From Paludibacteraceae bacterium (GTDB taxonomy: Bacteria > Bacteroidota > Bacteroidia > Bacteroidales > Paludibacteraceae): a DNA stretch of 64,000 nucleotides. Positions 1 through 6,079 of the stretch are shown here, piece by piece. Within the stretch, counting starts at the first letter, position 1. Every line of letters starts with the position of its first letter. The notes beneath the pieces are model-generated. The model made no database searches. It saw only the letters and a list, made by a program, of their open reading frames with translations, and was not told the DNA's origin. The stretch is from contig JAFWXW010000001.1 in assembly GCA_017517845.1 (NCBI GenBank), forward strand, positions 124,001 through 188,000. Direction: 5' to 3'. The position numbers were made by a program, and so were the translations under genes.

Positions 1-105
1 TGAGCTAAATTTGTTATAATAACGGCATCTAGGAGTTTTGCGTAATCCAATTATTCTTGATTTCTACTCATACTAGCAGATAACTCATTTTACGAATAGG
101 TGTAG

Positions 106-125
106 GGACGTAGCGTGCTGCGTCC
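106..125. repeat. REP-like palindrome, GTAGGGAC family, copy 1
   Basis: Imperfect palindrome GGACGTAGC-GT-GCTGCGTCC preceded by TGTA and followed by GTG. Related copies lie at 2983-3002 and about 4177-4187 beside the RhuM gene ends, and at 27333-27352 and 31958-31977, where the arms are ACT/AGT instead of GTA/TGC. The GCGTGC centre is constant. Confidence 0.6.
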
Positions 126-126
126 G

Positions 127-400
127 TGTTATAATTTGCATTAGGTGGAATGAATACTGCTTGTTGTTCTTTATACCATTAACGTGTAAAAAATGCACGT
201 TAATATCTCTTTCAACTTTTGTTTAAATCACGATACAAATGGAACAGGAAAATTTAGTTGTAAAGGATTCCTTGACAACTAAAATAATATATAAAAATAA
301 TATTATCAACACGCAAAAAATACGTCTTGTTATGAGCATTAGTAGCAAATACCTGCCATTACTTGAGGTCACAATTTGTGACCTCAAGTTGTAGTAATGT
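127..400 (-). pseudogene. Decayed fourth ORF6N/PLD-like paralogue
   Basis: Two short stretches match the intact paralogues to the right. At 127-172 the minus strand reads KEQQAVFIPPNANYN. It joins the middle of the shared C-terminal domain (HNKQYS in intact copies) directly to its last residues (NIPPSAIL), as if about 140 bp were deleted. At about 345-400 it reads HYYNLRSQIVTSSNG, matching the LRSQIATSSNG segment of the ORF6N gene, with an in-frame stop upstream. The sequence between these stretches (about 175-340) shows no recognisable gene. A plausible reading is that a fourth tandem copy was eroded by deletions. The second stretch could instead be only a mobile palindrome, because it coincides with the repeat at 361-389. 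Confidence 0.5.
361..389. repeat. Extragenic copy of the ORF6N-embedded palindrome
   Basis: Perfect palindrome with 14-bp arms (ACTTGAGGTCACAA / TTGTGACCTCAAGT) and a single central T. The same sequence occurs inside the ORF6N gene at 1874-1902, and a compensated variant at 1814-1842. Flanking matches (CCATT on the left) extend the similarity to the copy at 1814. Confidence 0.85.
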
Positions 401-491
401 GCAATAGTTACAAATTACTGCTTGTGACTCTATTACTTTTAGAGTGTCTTTTATGCAAGTGTTCGGAAAAACCTAACACTTGACTCAAATT

Positions 492-959
492 CTAAATTTC
501 AGACTTTAAAATAGGTTCTCCATTCTCGTCAAGAGAAATATTTATCTTTAAATCCTTTGCAGATAGAATATTTTGTAGTATCTTTGCAAAAACTTTTAAG
601 CGTTGCGGCTGCTTTTGAGCAGTATTAGAACCTTCGCTTAAAAGTTTTCTTTTTTCTATAACTTCGTGTAAATAAAACTTATTCTCGTTCAGATTCTTTC
701 TAATAACTACTAAACAGGCATATCGCTCCTCCTTAATCACTATTGGCGCAGCCAACACCGCACTATTATAACCTCGACCTTTGTGATTGAAGTCATAATG
801 CACTAAAATTCCTTTTTCTATTACATCTTTCACAGCTGCATAAGCTATAGCTTTGAGTCTTCCCATACCATGTGCCAAACTATCATCAGCACCTTTGCGG
901 TCCAATGTAACCTCTCCAAAGAATGGCGAAATTACTTTTCCACCTAGGCTAATGAAATA
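492..959 (-). pseudogene. Truncated phage-type polyvalent-protein domain (PBECR/LPD-like)
   Basis: The reading frame is open from 959 to the stop at 492. It has no ATG at its beginning; the first candidate start is TTG at 905. The translation contains DRKGADDSLAHGMGR, then YNSAVLAAPIVIK, then KFYLHEV, and ends DENGEPILKSEI. This pattern resembles the conserved segment of large polyvalent proteins of phages and conjugative elements that carries a Barnase/EndoU/ColicinE5/RelE-like nuclease or associated domain. That family assignment is from memory. Full-length relatives are much longer at both ends, so this is probably a fragment of an integrated element. It could also be a small stand-alone protein starting at TTG 905 (137 residues). 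It lies next to other decayed sequence, which favours the remnant reading. Confidence 0.45.
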
Positions 960-1010
960 TTATTCAACCTGGTCTGTTAATGTTTTCCCTTCTATAGGGC
1001 AAACCAGTCA

Positions 1011-1027
1011 TACCCGCATAGCGGGTA
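1011..1027. repeat. Short perfect palindrome
   Basis: TACCCGC-ATA-GCGGGTA. It is one of three unrelated palindromes packed into the 250-bp gap 906-1156, which holds no recognisable intact gene. Confidence 0.6.
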
Positions 1028-1054
1028 ATTCTTAATAATAGGCAGGTGTTTCAT

Positions 1055-1091
1055 AAATTCGGTCCCTGAGCTTGTCGAAGGGCCCGAATTT
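1055..1091. repeat. REP-like palindrome with CCCTGAGCTTGTCGAAGGG core
   Basis: Outer arms AAATTCGG / CCGAATTT enclose a core with CCCT / AGGG arms and the loop GAGCTTGTCGA. From memory, this core resembles the CCCTTCGACAAGCTCAGGG palindrome common in intergenic regions of many bacterial phyla. It is a dispersed repeat, not part of a gene. Confidence 0.6.
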
Positions 1092-1127
1092 ACGCAACGC
1101 CTGTAAGGTTGCATCACCCCACATAAA

Positions 1128-1146
1128 CCACGCCCGTAGGGTGTGG
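1128..1146. repeat. Palindrome with CCCGTAGGG core
   Basis: CCACGCCCGTAGGGTGTGG is an imperfect palindrome lying 10 bp beyond the stop of the ORF6N gene. A related palindrome (GCACCCCCGTAGGGTGGTGC) lies at 4104-4123 in the equivalent intergenic zone between the RhuM genes. Confidence 0.55.
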
Positions 1147-1156
1147 AACCCAGAGC

Positions 1157-2176
1157 TTATAAAATCGCACTTAGCGGAATATTTAATTTAGAAAATGCAA
1201 AAAGTTTCTTTCCCAAATCTTTTAGCGAAGCCCCGATGTGATAAACTTCTGTGTCATCAATGATTAAAAACCTATCGTGCGATGTAGTATGATTATGGAC
1301 ATTAATAGGAGAATACTGCTTATTGTGTTTTTGTAAGTCCTGTCTAAGAGTTTGTGAAATAGGGTAGGTGTAAATGTCGGCAATGACGCTAGGCTTGCGT
1401 TTGCTCAACATAAGCAGTACCGACTCATCAATGTAGTTGTCAATAAGCACCAAACTTTTATTTGCCGATTTAATCAAATCCGTAGCAAACTTATACGCAT
1501 CAAAAATCTGCCCATTGTGGAAAACTCCTTCAATAGGTAGTTCGTGTTTGGCAAGAGCATTGAATAGTGTTTCTATTTTAGCGTCAGTATTATCTTGTCT
1601 CTGCATTACCAACAACTGATGATGTTCTAAGTTTTCAATTCGATTAAAGAGTTTGCTGTTGGAAATCAAAGAATGACGCATAGCAACGAAAGCACGCATT
1701 ATCTGAATGTTGACACTAATTGCTGTTTGAGAACGAAGTACAGAACTCAACATTGAAACACCACTTTCAGTAAATACGTATGGCATATAGCGTATGCCAC
1801 CATGCTTGCCATTACTTGAGGTCGCAATTTGCGACCTCAAGTTGTGAATGCATTCATAATTAGAAGATTCTATACTTGAGGTCACAATTTGTGACCTCAA
1901 GTTATTTTCAAACTCTTCATTCGTAAGCTGAAACATAAAATCCTCAGGAAACCTCTCAATATTCCTTTTTACAGCTTCGTTTAAACGTTTGGTCTCCACT
2001 CCATACAGACGTGCCAAGTCGCGGTCAAGCATCACTTGCTTCCCTCTAATGTTTAAGATAAGGTTTTCAATGTTCTCTAATGGAGTTTGCACAGAGGTTA
2101 ATACTTCTTTCTCTGCAGTTTGCTTTGCTTGTAAATCAGTTTTCATATTGATGCTTGAAAGATGTTTTTTTAGCAT
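1157..2176 (-). CDS. ORF6N-domain DNA-binding protein with PLD-like C-terminal domain
   Basis: Residues about 35-180 match the ORF6N family of phage-related DNA-binding regulators (NIRGKQVMLDRDLARLYGV, then RFPEDFMFQLT, then YVFTESGVSMLSSVLRS). The C-terminal 120 residues (from IEGVFHNGQIFDAYKF) contain SHDRFLIIDD and YHIGASLKDLGKK, reminiscent of a phospholipase-D-like fold with a degenerate HxK motif. This half is almost identical in the two RhuM-type genes to the right, so it is a shared effector or oligomerisation module. The ATG at 2176 overlaps the preceding gene's stop by 7 bp (ATGCTAA), suggesting translational coupling. The internal ATG at 2146 begins MKTDLQAKQTA, exactly where both paralogues start, and may be the real start. 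The module carries a duplicated 20-residue unit, LRSQI(V/A)TSS, encoded by a palindrome. The molecular role is unknown. Confidence 0.85.
   Translation of the reverse strand: MLKKHLSSINMKTDLQAKQTAEKEVLTSVQTPLENIENLILNIRGKQVMLDRDLARLYGVETKRLNEAVKRNIERFPEDFMFQLTNEEFENNLRSQIVTSSIESSNYECIHNLRSQIATSSNGKHGGIRYMPYVFTESGVSMLSSVLRSQTAISVNIQIMRAFVAMRHSLISNSKLFNRIENLEHHQLLVMQRQDNTDAKIETLFNALAKHELPIEGVFHNGQIFDAYKFATDLIKSANKSLVLIDNYIDESVLLMLSKRKPSVIADIYTYPISQTLRQDLQKHNKQYSPINVHNHTTSHDRFLIIDDTEVYHIGASLKDLGKKLFAFSKLNIPLSAIL
1814..1902. repeat. Two palindromes embedded in the ORF6N coding sequence
   Basis: 1814-1842 and 1874-1902 are 29-bp palindromes with 14-bp arms and one central base, spaced exactly 60 bp (20 codons) apart. 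They differ at two positions, one in each arm (GGTCACAA/TTGTGACC versus GGTCGCAA/TTGCGACC), so pairing is preserved. They encode LRSQIVTSS and LRSQIATSS on the minus strand. Confidence 0.9.
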
Positions 2177-2712
2177 TTTGTGTATATAAGTTCGTAGTTG
2201 TCAAAAGTAGAATTTTCTTCTAAAATTCCATTCAGGAAATAAAATTTATTGTAATAGTATTGATAATTATCAATTTCTTCTTCTAGAAAAACTATATTTT
2301 CATTGTGTTGGTTTATTTCCTTGTCAATTTTATCATATATCTCTAGATTTGCTTTAACAATCCGTTTTTCTAATCTTTCAATTATTTCCTTACTATTAAT
2401 GATGCTTTCCTTATAATCGTTAATTCTTTCTTTATAAAAATCTAGAATATTGTCAAGAAGATTTTTTGTAAGAGGTTTTGGGTCTGGGCTATATGGTAAA
2501 ACATCTAATTCTCTGCTTGGGGTAGTCCCAATGTAAAATAGTTTACACCCGAATGATTTGTGAACAATGTTGTTGTATTCTTCAACTTCTTTAATTAGTT
2601 TATGAATATCTTTATCTTCAAGTCCGTGTGTTTCTTCTCCACTTGGGTAATCTTTATATTCAAGTAAAGGTTTATCTTTACTTCTTAAATAAACAGTTGT
2701 ATATTCACTCAT
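2170..2712 (-). CDS. Uncharacterised coiled-coil-rich protein
   Basis: I do not recognise the family. The 180-residue protein begins MSEYTTVYLRSKDKPLLEY and has no signal peptide or membrane segment. Residues about 90-160 are rich in Lys, Glu, Ile and Asn with heptad-like spacing (NSKEIIERLEKRIVKANLEI, then IVFLEEEIDNYQYYYNKFYF), suggesting a coiled coil. It lies immediately upstream of the ORF6N gene on the same strand and overlaps it by 7 bp, so the two are probably co-transcribed. The spacing suggests a partner of the ORF6N protein or cargo of the same mobile segment. Its very low GC content resembles the neighbouring accessory genes. Confidence 0.6.
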   Translation of the reverse strand: MSEYTTVYLRSKDKPLLEYKDYPSGEETHGLEDKDIHKLIKEVEEYNNIVHKSFGCKLFYIGTTPSRELDVLPYSPDPKPLTKNLLDNILDFYKERINDYKESIINSKEIIERLEKRIVKANLEIYDKIDKEINQHNENIVFLEEEIDNYQYYYNKFYFLNGILEENSTFDNYELIYTKC

Positions 2713-3005
2713 ATTTTTTCATATTATGTTAATAAATTCTTTTTTAGATAGGTTTTTACTTAAAATCTGTACGAATTTAAATCATTAAATCGTGTTTTCA
2801 AAGTATTAGAGAGTCTATTTTTGAAATATTCCAAATGTTTTGTTTTTTAGAATTTTATGAAGAAATTTCTGGTTGTTTTGTTCTAAAATTTAGAATTTCT
2901 TGATTATATAAAACTTAGTTGTTGCAAATTCTTCACATTACATTCATAACTGCAAGAGGTAATTTTTATAACTAGTTGTAAAGAACGTAGCGTGCTGCGT
3001 CCGTG
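2713..3005. repeat. Palindrome-rich intergenic region
   Basis: No gene is seen. At 2881-2895 there is a palindrome TTCTAAA-A-TTTAGAA. At 2917-2930 AGTTGTTGCAAATT repeats one arm of the palindrome embedded in the third paralogue (4823-4849). At 2983-3002 lies a copy of the GTAGGGAC-family palindrome (GAACGTAGCGTGCTGCGTCC), 3 bp beyond the stop of the middle RhuM gene. Confidence 0.5.
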
Positions 3006-3917
3006 TTATAAAATTGCACTTGGTGGGATGTTCAATTTTGAAAAAGCAAAGAGTTTCTTTCCCAAATCTTTTAGCGAAGCACCGATGTGGTATACTTCTG
3101 TATCGTCGATGATTAGGAACCTATCGTGCGACGTGGTGTGATTATGTATGTTGATAGGAGAATACTGCTTATTGTGTTTTTGTAAGTCCTGTCTAAGAGT
3201 TTGTGAGATAGGGTAGGTGTAAATATCGGCAGAGACTCCAGGTTTGCGTTTGCTCAACATAAGAAGCACCGACTCATCAATGTAGTTGTCGATAAGCACC
3301 AAACTCTTATTTGCAGATTTAATCAAATCAGTAGCAAACTTATACGCATCAAAAATCTGCCCGTTGTGGAAAACTCCTTCAATAGGTGGAAGCGAAGTGC
3401 GAACGAAGAAGTCGATTTTGTCTTCGTGTTTGTCAAGTATAGCTCTATGTTCTTTGAGTTGCTCTTCTATCAACTCAAACTTGTAATTTAACGCGTGTCC
3501 ACGCAATAAATATTCTTTCAGAACTTTGTTTGCCCATTGGCGGAAAAGAGTTGCATTTCTGCTATTTACTCTATATCCTATTGATAATATGGCATCTAGA
3601 TTGTAAAAACCTGTATTATAAATCTTACCATCATTGGCAGTATATTCCAAAATGGAATAAACTGAATTTATGTCAAGTTCTTCTGAGGTAAAGATGTTTT
3701 TTAGATGTTTAGAAATAGCCGGTTGCCCAACCCCAAAGAGGCTTGCAATCTGTGCTTGCGTCAACCACACCGTCTCATTCTCCAAGCGCACTTCAAGACT
3801 AATGGTGTCGTTAGGACGGTAAAGGATAATTTGATTTTGTTCTTTTGCGGAAACTTCGTTAACACTCAAAGAAGTCTCTTCCCTTGCAGTTTGCTTTGCT
3901 TGTAAATCAGTTTTCAT
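3006..3917 (-). CDS. RhuM-family DNA-binding protein with PLD-like C-terminal domain, paralogue 2
   Basis: The 303-residue protein begins with the shared leader MKTDLQAKQTA. Residues about 28-160 match the RhuM virulence-protein family: IILYRPNDTISLEVRLENET, WLTQAQIASLFGV with a helix-turn-helix look, DGKIYNTGFYNLDAILSIGYRV, and FRQWANKVLKEYLLRGHALN. A short helical linker (ELIEEQLKEHRAILDKHEDK) leads to the PLD-like domain with SHDRFLIIDD and YHIGASLKDLGKK, nearly identical to both neighbours. Compared with paralogue 3, the linker and C-terminal half are conserved while residues about 55-120 differ, as expected for module exchange or gene conversion. It has its own promoter at 4050-4081. RhuM was named after a Salmonella island gene; its biochemical role is not established. 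Confidence 0.85.
   Translation of the reverse strand: MKTDLQAKQTAREETSLSVNEVSAKEQNQIILYRPNDTISLEVRLENETVWLTQAQIASLFGVGQPAISKHLKNIFTSEELDINSVYSILEYTANDGKIYNTGFYNLDAILSIGYRVNSRNATLFRQWANKVLKEYLLRGHALNYKFELIEEQLKEHRAILDKHEDKIDFFVRTSLPPIEGVFHNGQIFDAYKFATDLIKSANKSLVLIDNYIDESVLLMLSKRKPGVSADIYTYPISQTLRQDLQKHNKQYSPINIHNHTTSHDRFLIIDDTEVYHIGASLKDLGKKLFAFSKLNIPPSAIL
3638..3664. repeat. Palindrome embedded in RhuM paralogue 2
   Basis: 27-bp palindrome: CAGT, one mismatch, TATTCCA, AAA centre, TGGAATA, one mismatch, ACTG. It encodes SVYSILEYTA on the minus strand. The palindrome in paralogue 3 (4823-4849) has the same length, the same outer CAGT/ACTG and the same position in the protein, but different inner arms. 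Confidence 0.8.
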
Positions 3918-4049
3918 AATCGTATAAAATTTAAAATTCTAATTCTTTACAGAATTAAGTTTAATAATAAAGTGTTCTCTCACATTCTCACTTTACTTCT
4001 TCTTTGGCAGTGGGGGCTACCTTTTACATTTCTTTATTCAGCAGTGGTA

Positions 4050-4081
4050 CAAAGGTAGGGAAAAAGTGAGAGATATGCAAT
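4050..4081 (-). promoter_or_regulatory. Predicted promoter of RhuM paralogue 2
   Basis: On the minus strand, -33 ATTG (4078-4081), 20-bp spacer, -7 TACCTTTG (4050-4057), fitting the Bacteroidota consensus. It lies about 130 bp upstream of the start codon. The 150-bp leader downstream is duplicated in front of paralogue 3. Confidence 0.65.
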
Positions 4082-4103
4082 ATAACTAACCCTCTCCACA
4101 CCA

Positions 4104-4123
4104 GCACCCCCGTAGGGTGGTGC
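4104..4123. repeat. Palindrome with CCCGTAGGG core, second copy
   Basis: GCACCCCCGTAGGGTGGTGC, an imperfect palindrome between the RhuM genes, related to the one at 1128-1146 beside the ORF6N gene. Confidence 0.5.
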
Positions 4124-4159
4124 AACTGAGTTGTTAGTTTAGTGGTGCATTTTCCATAA

Positions 4160-4174
4160 GTTCCAAAATGGAAC
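4160..4174. repeat. Extragenic cognate of the palindrome inside paralogue 2
   Basis: GTTCCA-AAA-TGGAAC shares the 13-base core TTCCAAAATGGAA with the palindrome inside paralogue 2 (3638-3664). It lies about 80 bp upstream of that gene's -33 element and 17 bp beyond the stop of paralogue 3. Confidence 0.7.
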
Positions 4175-4190
4175 ATGTGCTGCGTCCGTG

Positions 4191-5102
4191 TTACAAAATT
4201 GCACTTGGTGGAATGTTCAATTTAGAAAATGCAAAGAGTTTTTTGCCCAAATCCTTTAACGAAGCCCCGATGTGATAAACTTCTGTGTCATCAATGATTA
4301 AAAACCTGTCGTGCGACGTAGTGTGATTATGTATGTTGATAGGAGAATACTGCCTATTGTGTTTTTGCAAATCCTGTCTAAGAGTGTGTGAAATAGGGTA
4401 GGTGTAAATATCGGCAGAGACTCCAGGCTTGCGTTTACTCAACATAAGAAGCACCGACTCATCAATGTAGTTGTCGATAAGCACCAAACTTTTATTTGCC
4501 GACTTAATCAAATCCGTAGCAAATTTATACGCATCAAAAATCTGCCCGTTGTGGAAAACTCCTTCGACAGGTGGAAGCGAAGTGCGAACGAAGAAGTCGA
4601 TTTTATCCTCGTGTTTGTCAAGTATAGCCCTATGTTCTTTGAGTTGCTCTTCTATTAACTCAAATTTGTAATTTAATGCGTGTCCACGCAATAAATATTC
4701 TTTTAGGACCTTGTTAGCCCACTGGCGGAATTGTGTACCACGAATACTTTTAACGCGATAACCTACTGATATAACTACGTCTAGATTATAATAATCGACC
4801 TGATAAATTTTACCATCTGAAGCAGTTGTTGCAAATTTTGCAACAACTGACTCTTCTAGTAATTCTTTTTCTTGAAAGATGTTTTTGACGTGTCTTGAGA
4901 TAGTAGATTTGTTCCTCTGAAATAAATCTGACATCATTTCTTGCGTCAACCACACCGTGTCATTCTCCAAACGCACTTCAAGACTAATTGTGTCGTTCGG
5001 GTGGTAAAGGATAATTTGATTTTGTTCTTTTGCGGAAACTTCGTTAACACTCAATGAAGTCTCTTTCTCTGCAGTTTGCTTTGGTTGTAAATCAGTTTTC
5101 AT
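4191..5102 (-). CDS. RhuM-family DNA-binding protein with PLD-like C-terminal domain, paralogue 3
   Basis: 303 residues, beginning MKTDLQPKQTAEKE. The RhuM module reads IILYHPNDTISLEVRLENDT, WLTQEMMSDLFQRNKSTISR (helix-turn-helix-like), DGKIYQVDYYNLDVVISVGY and FRQWANKVLKEYLLRGHALN. The linker and PLD-like C-terminal domain (SHDRFLIIDD, YHIGASLKDLGKK) match paralogue 2 almost residue for residue. The region around residues 55-120 differs, including the helix-turn-helix and the segment SVVAKFATTA, which is encoded by a 27-bp palindrome. The promoter at 5236-5267 and the leader are a duplicate of those of paralogue 2. Such tandem copies with divergent recognition modules suggest diversified DNA specificity attached to a common effector. 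That is an inference. Confidence 0.85.
   Translation of the reverse strand: MKTDLQPKQTAEKETSLSVNEVSAKEQNQIILYHPNDTISLEVRLENDTVWLTQEMMSDLFQRNKSTISRHVKNIFQEKELLEESVVAKFATTASDGKIYQVDYYNLDVVISVGYRVKSIRGTQFRQWANKVLKEYLLRGHALNYKFELIEEQLKEHRAILDKHEDKIDFFVRTSLPPVEGVFHNGQIFDAYKFATDLIKSANKSLVLIDNYIDESVLLMLSKRKPGVSADIYTYPISHTLRQDLQKHNRQYSPINIHNHTTSHDRFLIIDDTEVYHIGASLKDLGKKLFAFSKLNIPPSAIL
4823..4849. repeat. Palindrome embedded in RhuM paralogue 3
   Basis: 27-bp perfect palindrome with 13-bp arms (CAGTTGTTGCAAA / TTTGCAACAACTG) and one central base. It encodes SVVAKFATTA. A 14-base half copy (AGTTGTTGCAAATT) lies outside the gene at 2917-2930. Confidence 0.9.
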
Positions 5103-5235
5103 AATCGTATAAAATTTAAAATTCTAATTCTTTACAGAATTAAGTTTAATAATAAAGTTTCTCTCACATTCTCACTTTACTTCTTCTTCGGCAGTGGGGG
5201 CTACCTTTAGTATCTTTTAATTTTCAGCAGTGACG

Positions 5236-5267
5236 CAAAGGTAGGGAAATTTGGTGTGGTAGGCAAA
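5236..5267 (-). promoter_or_regulatory. Predicted promoter of RhuM paralogue 3
   Basis: On the minus strand, -33 TTTG (5264-5267), 20-bp spacer, -7 TACCTTTG (5236-5243): an exact match to the Bacteroidota consensus. The leader between it and the start codon (about 5103-5230) is nearly identical to that of paralogue 2. Confidence 0.75.
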
Positions 5268-5284
5268 ATTTTTCCTTTAAATCG

Positions 5285-5315
5285 TTTGAAAATATTAAGA
5301 AATATTATACTTTTG
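5285..5315 (+). promoter_or_regulatory. Predicted promoter of structured RNA copy A
   Basis: -33 TTTG (5285-5288), 19-bp spacer, -7 TACTTTTG (5308-5315). This is a perfect match to the consensus and places the transcript start about 5320, exactly where the conserved RNA stem begins. Confidence 0.75.
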
Positions 5316-5319
5316 TGAA

Positions 5320-5607
5320 GAGTCCATGCCGTGCTATGGGAGTATAGTTAAAGGGTGGGCTTTATAATACATATTAGGCGTCTTTAGACGTTTTGTAGTT
5401 GGCATACAGGAATCTCGCAAATTCTCTATAACCAATCAACTGCAAGGCAACAAAGATGTCCTACGGGTATGTATATGCGGGTGTATTGTATTAATGTGCA
5501 ATATACCCTTTACATACGGCGTGGGCTTCGTGTTGCATGTTCTTGATTGGTGGGCTATGCGAGAGCCTCTGTAGCGGAACTGCAACAATGGGGTCCCGCT
5601 TTTTTTG
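5320..5607 (+). ncRNA. Stand-alone structured RNA, copy A (family not identified)
   Basis: The 288-nt region between a consensus promoter and an intrinsic terminator has no credible ORF. It is related to 33738-34039. Both begin with a 5' strand (GTCCATGCCGTG here) that pairs over about 12 bp with a strand near the 3' end (ATACGGCGTGGGC). The bases differ between the copies but pairing is kept. Next comes a hairpin TCGTGTTGC ... GCTATGCGA, then GCCTCT, then the terminator. The central region shares TCGCAA, AATCA and TACGGG-TATG blocks with copy B. It could belong to one of the Bacteroidales RNA motifs with known promoter and terminator but no known function, or be a 6S-like RNA. It shows no tmRNA or RNase P signature that I can recognise. 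The 5' and 3' ends are predicted. Confidence 0.7.
5573..5607 (+). terminator. Intrinsic terminator of RNA copy A
   Basis: Stem AGCGG(5573-5577)/CCGCT(5596-5600), extended by AC/GT, followed by a seven-T run. Confidence 0.75.
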
Positions 5608-5713
5608 TGTCTGTAGGTGAAGAATAATATTTCTTCTTGACCGAATATCTTTTTGTATGAGAAATGAGAAACTATAATAATTTGAAGTAAGATGTTTAAT
5701 TAACTAATAATTG

Positions 5714-6001
5714 ATGATTATGAAGGAATTATGTTTAGAACAAGGCGTGATAGCAAAAATTGGAGAGTCTATAAACGAAAAGCCAATTGCTAATATGGTT
5801 CATACCATTAACTTATTTATTCAATATGGTAATAATCCAATAGAACCAATTCAAATACAGATTGATGCAGAAAGAATGGAGAAAAAAGGTGAAGATAATA
5901 AAATATCTTCAGATGAAGATTATATAAGGCTATTATATGATATAGAAACTGCTCATGACGCACAAATATATGATTTGAATAAAAATAAAATAACATTTTA
6001 G
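5714..6001 (+). CDS. Small uncharacterised protein
   Basis: The 95-residue protein is not recognised. From ATG 5714 it begins MIMKELCLEQGVIAKIGESI. The ATG at 5720 is an equally good start because it sits in the same ATTATGAA context as the next gene. It has no signal peptide or membrane segment and is moderately acidic. It lies 107 bp downstream of the RNA terminator and 78 bp upstream of the first exported-protein gene, on the same strand. It may be the first gene of the secreted-protein locus or an independent accessory gene. Confidence 0.5.
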   Translation: MIMKELCLEQGVIAKIGESINEKPIANMVHTINLFIQYGNNPIEPIQIQIDAERMEKKGEDNKISSDEDYIRLLYDIETAHDAQIYDLNKNKITF

Positions 6002-6079
6002 AATAAATTTGAGAACTATTTTTAACTAAGAGAGTAATCAAATATAAGAACTAAATATTAACCAATAAAAATTACAATT

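Noticed and set aside
906-1156. Insertion sequence remnant
   Set aside because: Palindromes are present, but no transposase fragment or paired terminal repeats were found.
1157-5102. Active PLD nuclease in the shared C-terminal domain
   Set aside because: Only one HDRF-type motif is seen instead of two HxKxxxxD motifs; called PLD-like only.
5320-5607. tmRNA or RNase P RNA
   Set aside because: No tag-peptide frame or tRNA-like ends were seen, and no RNase P core motif; two diverged copies also argue against it.
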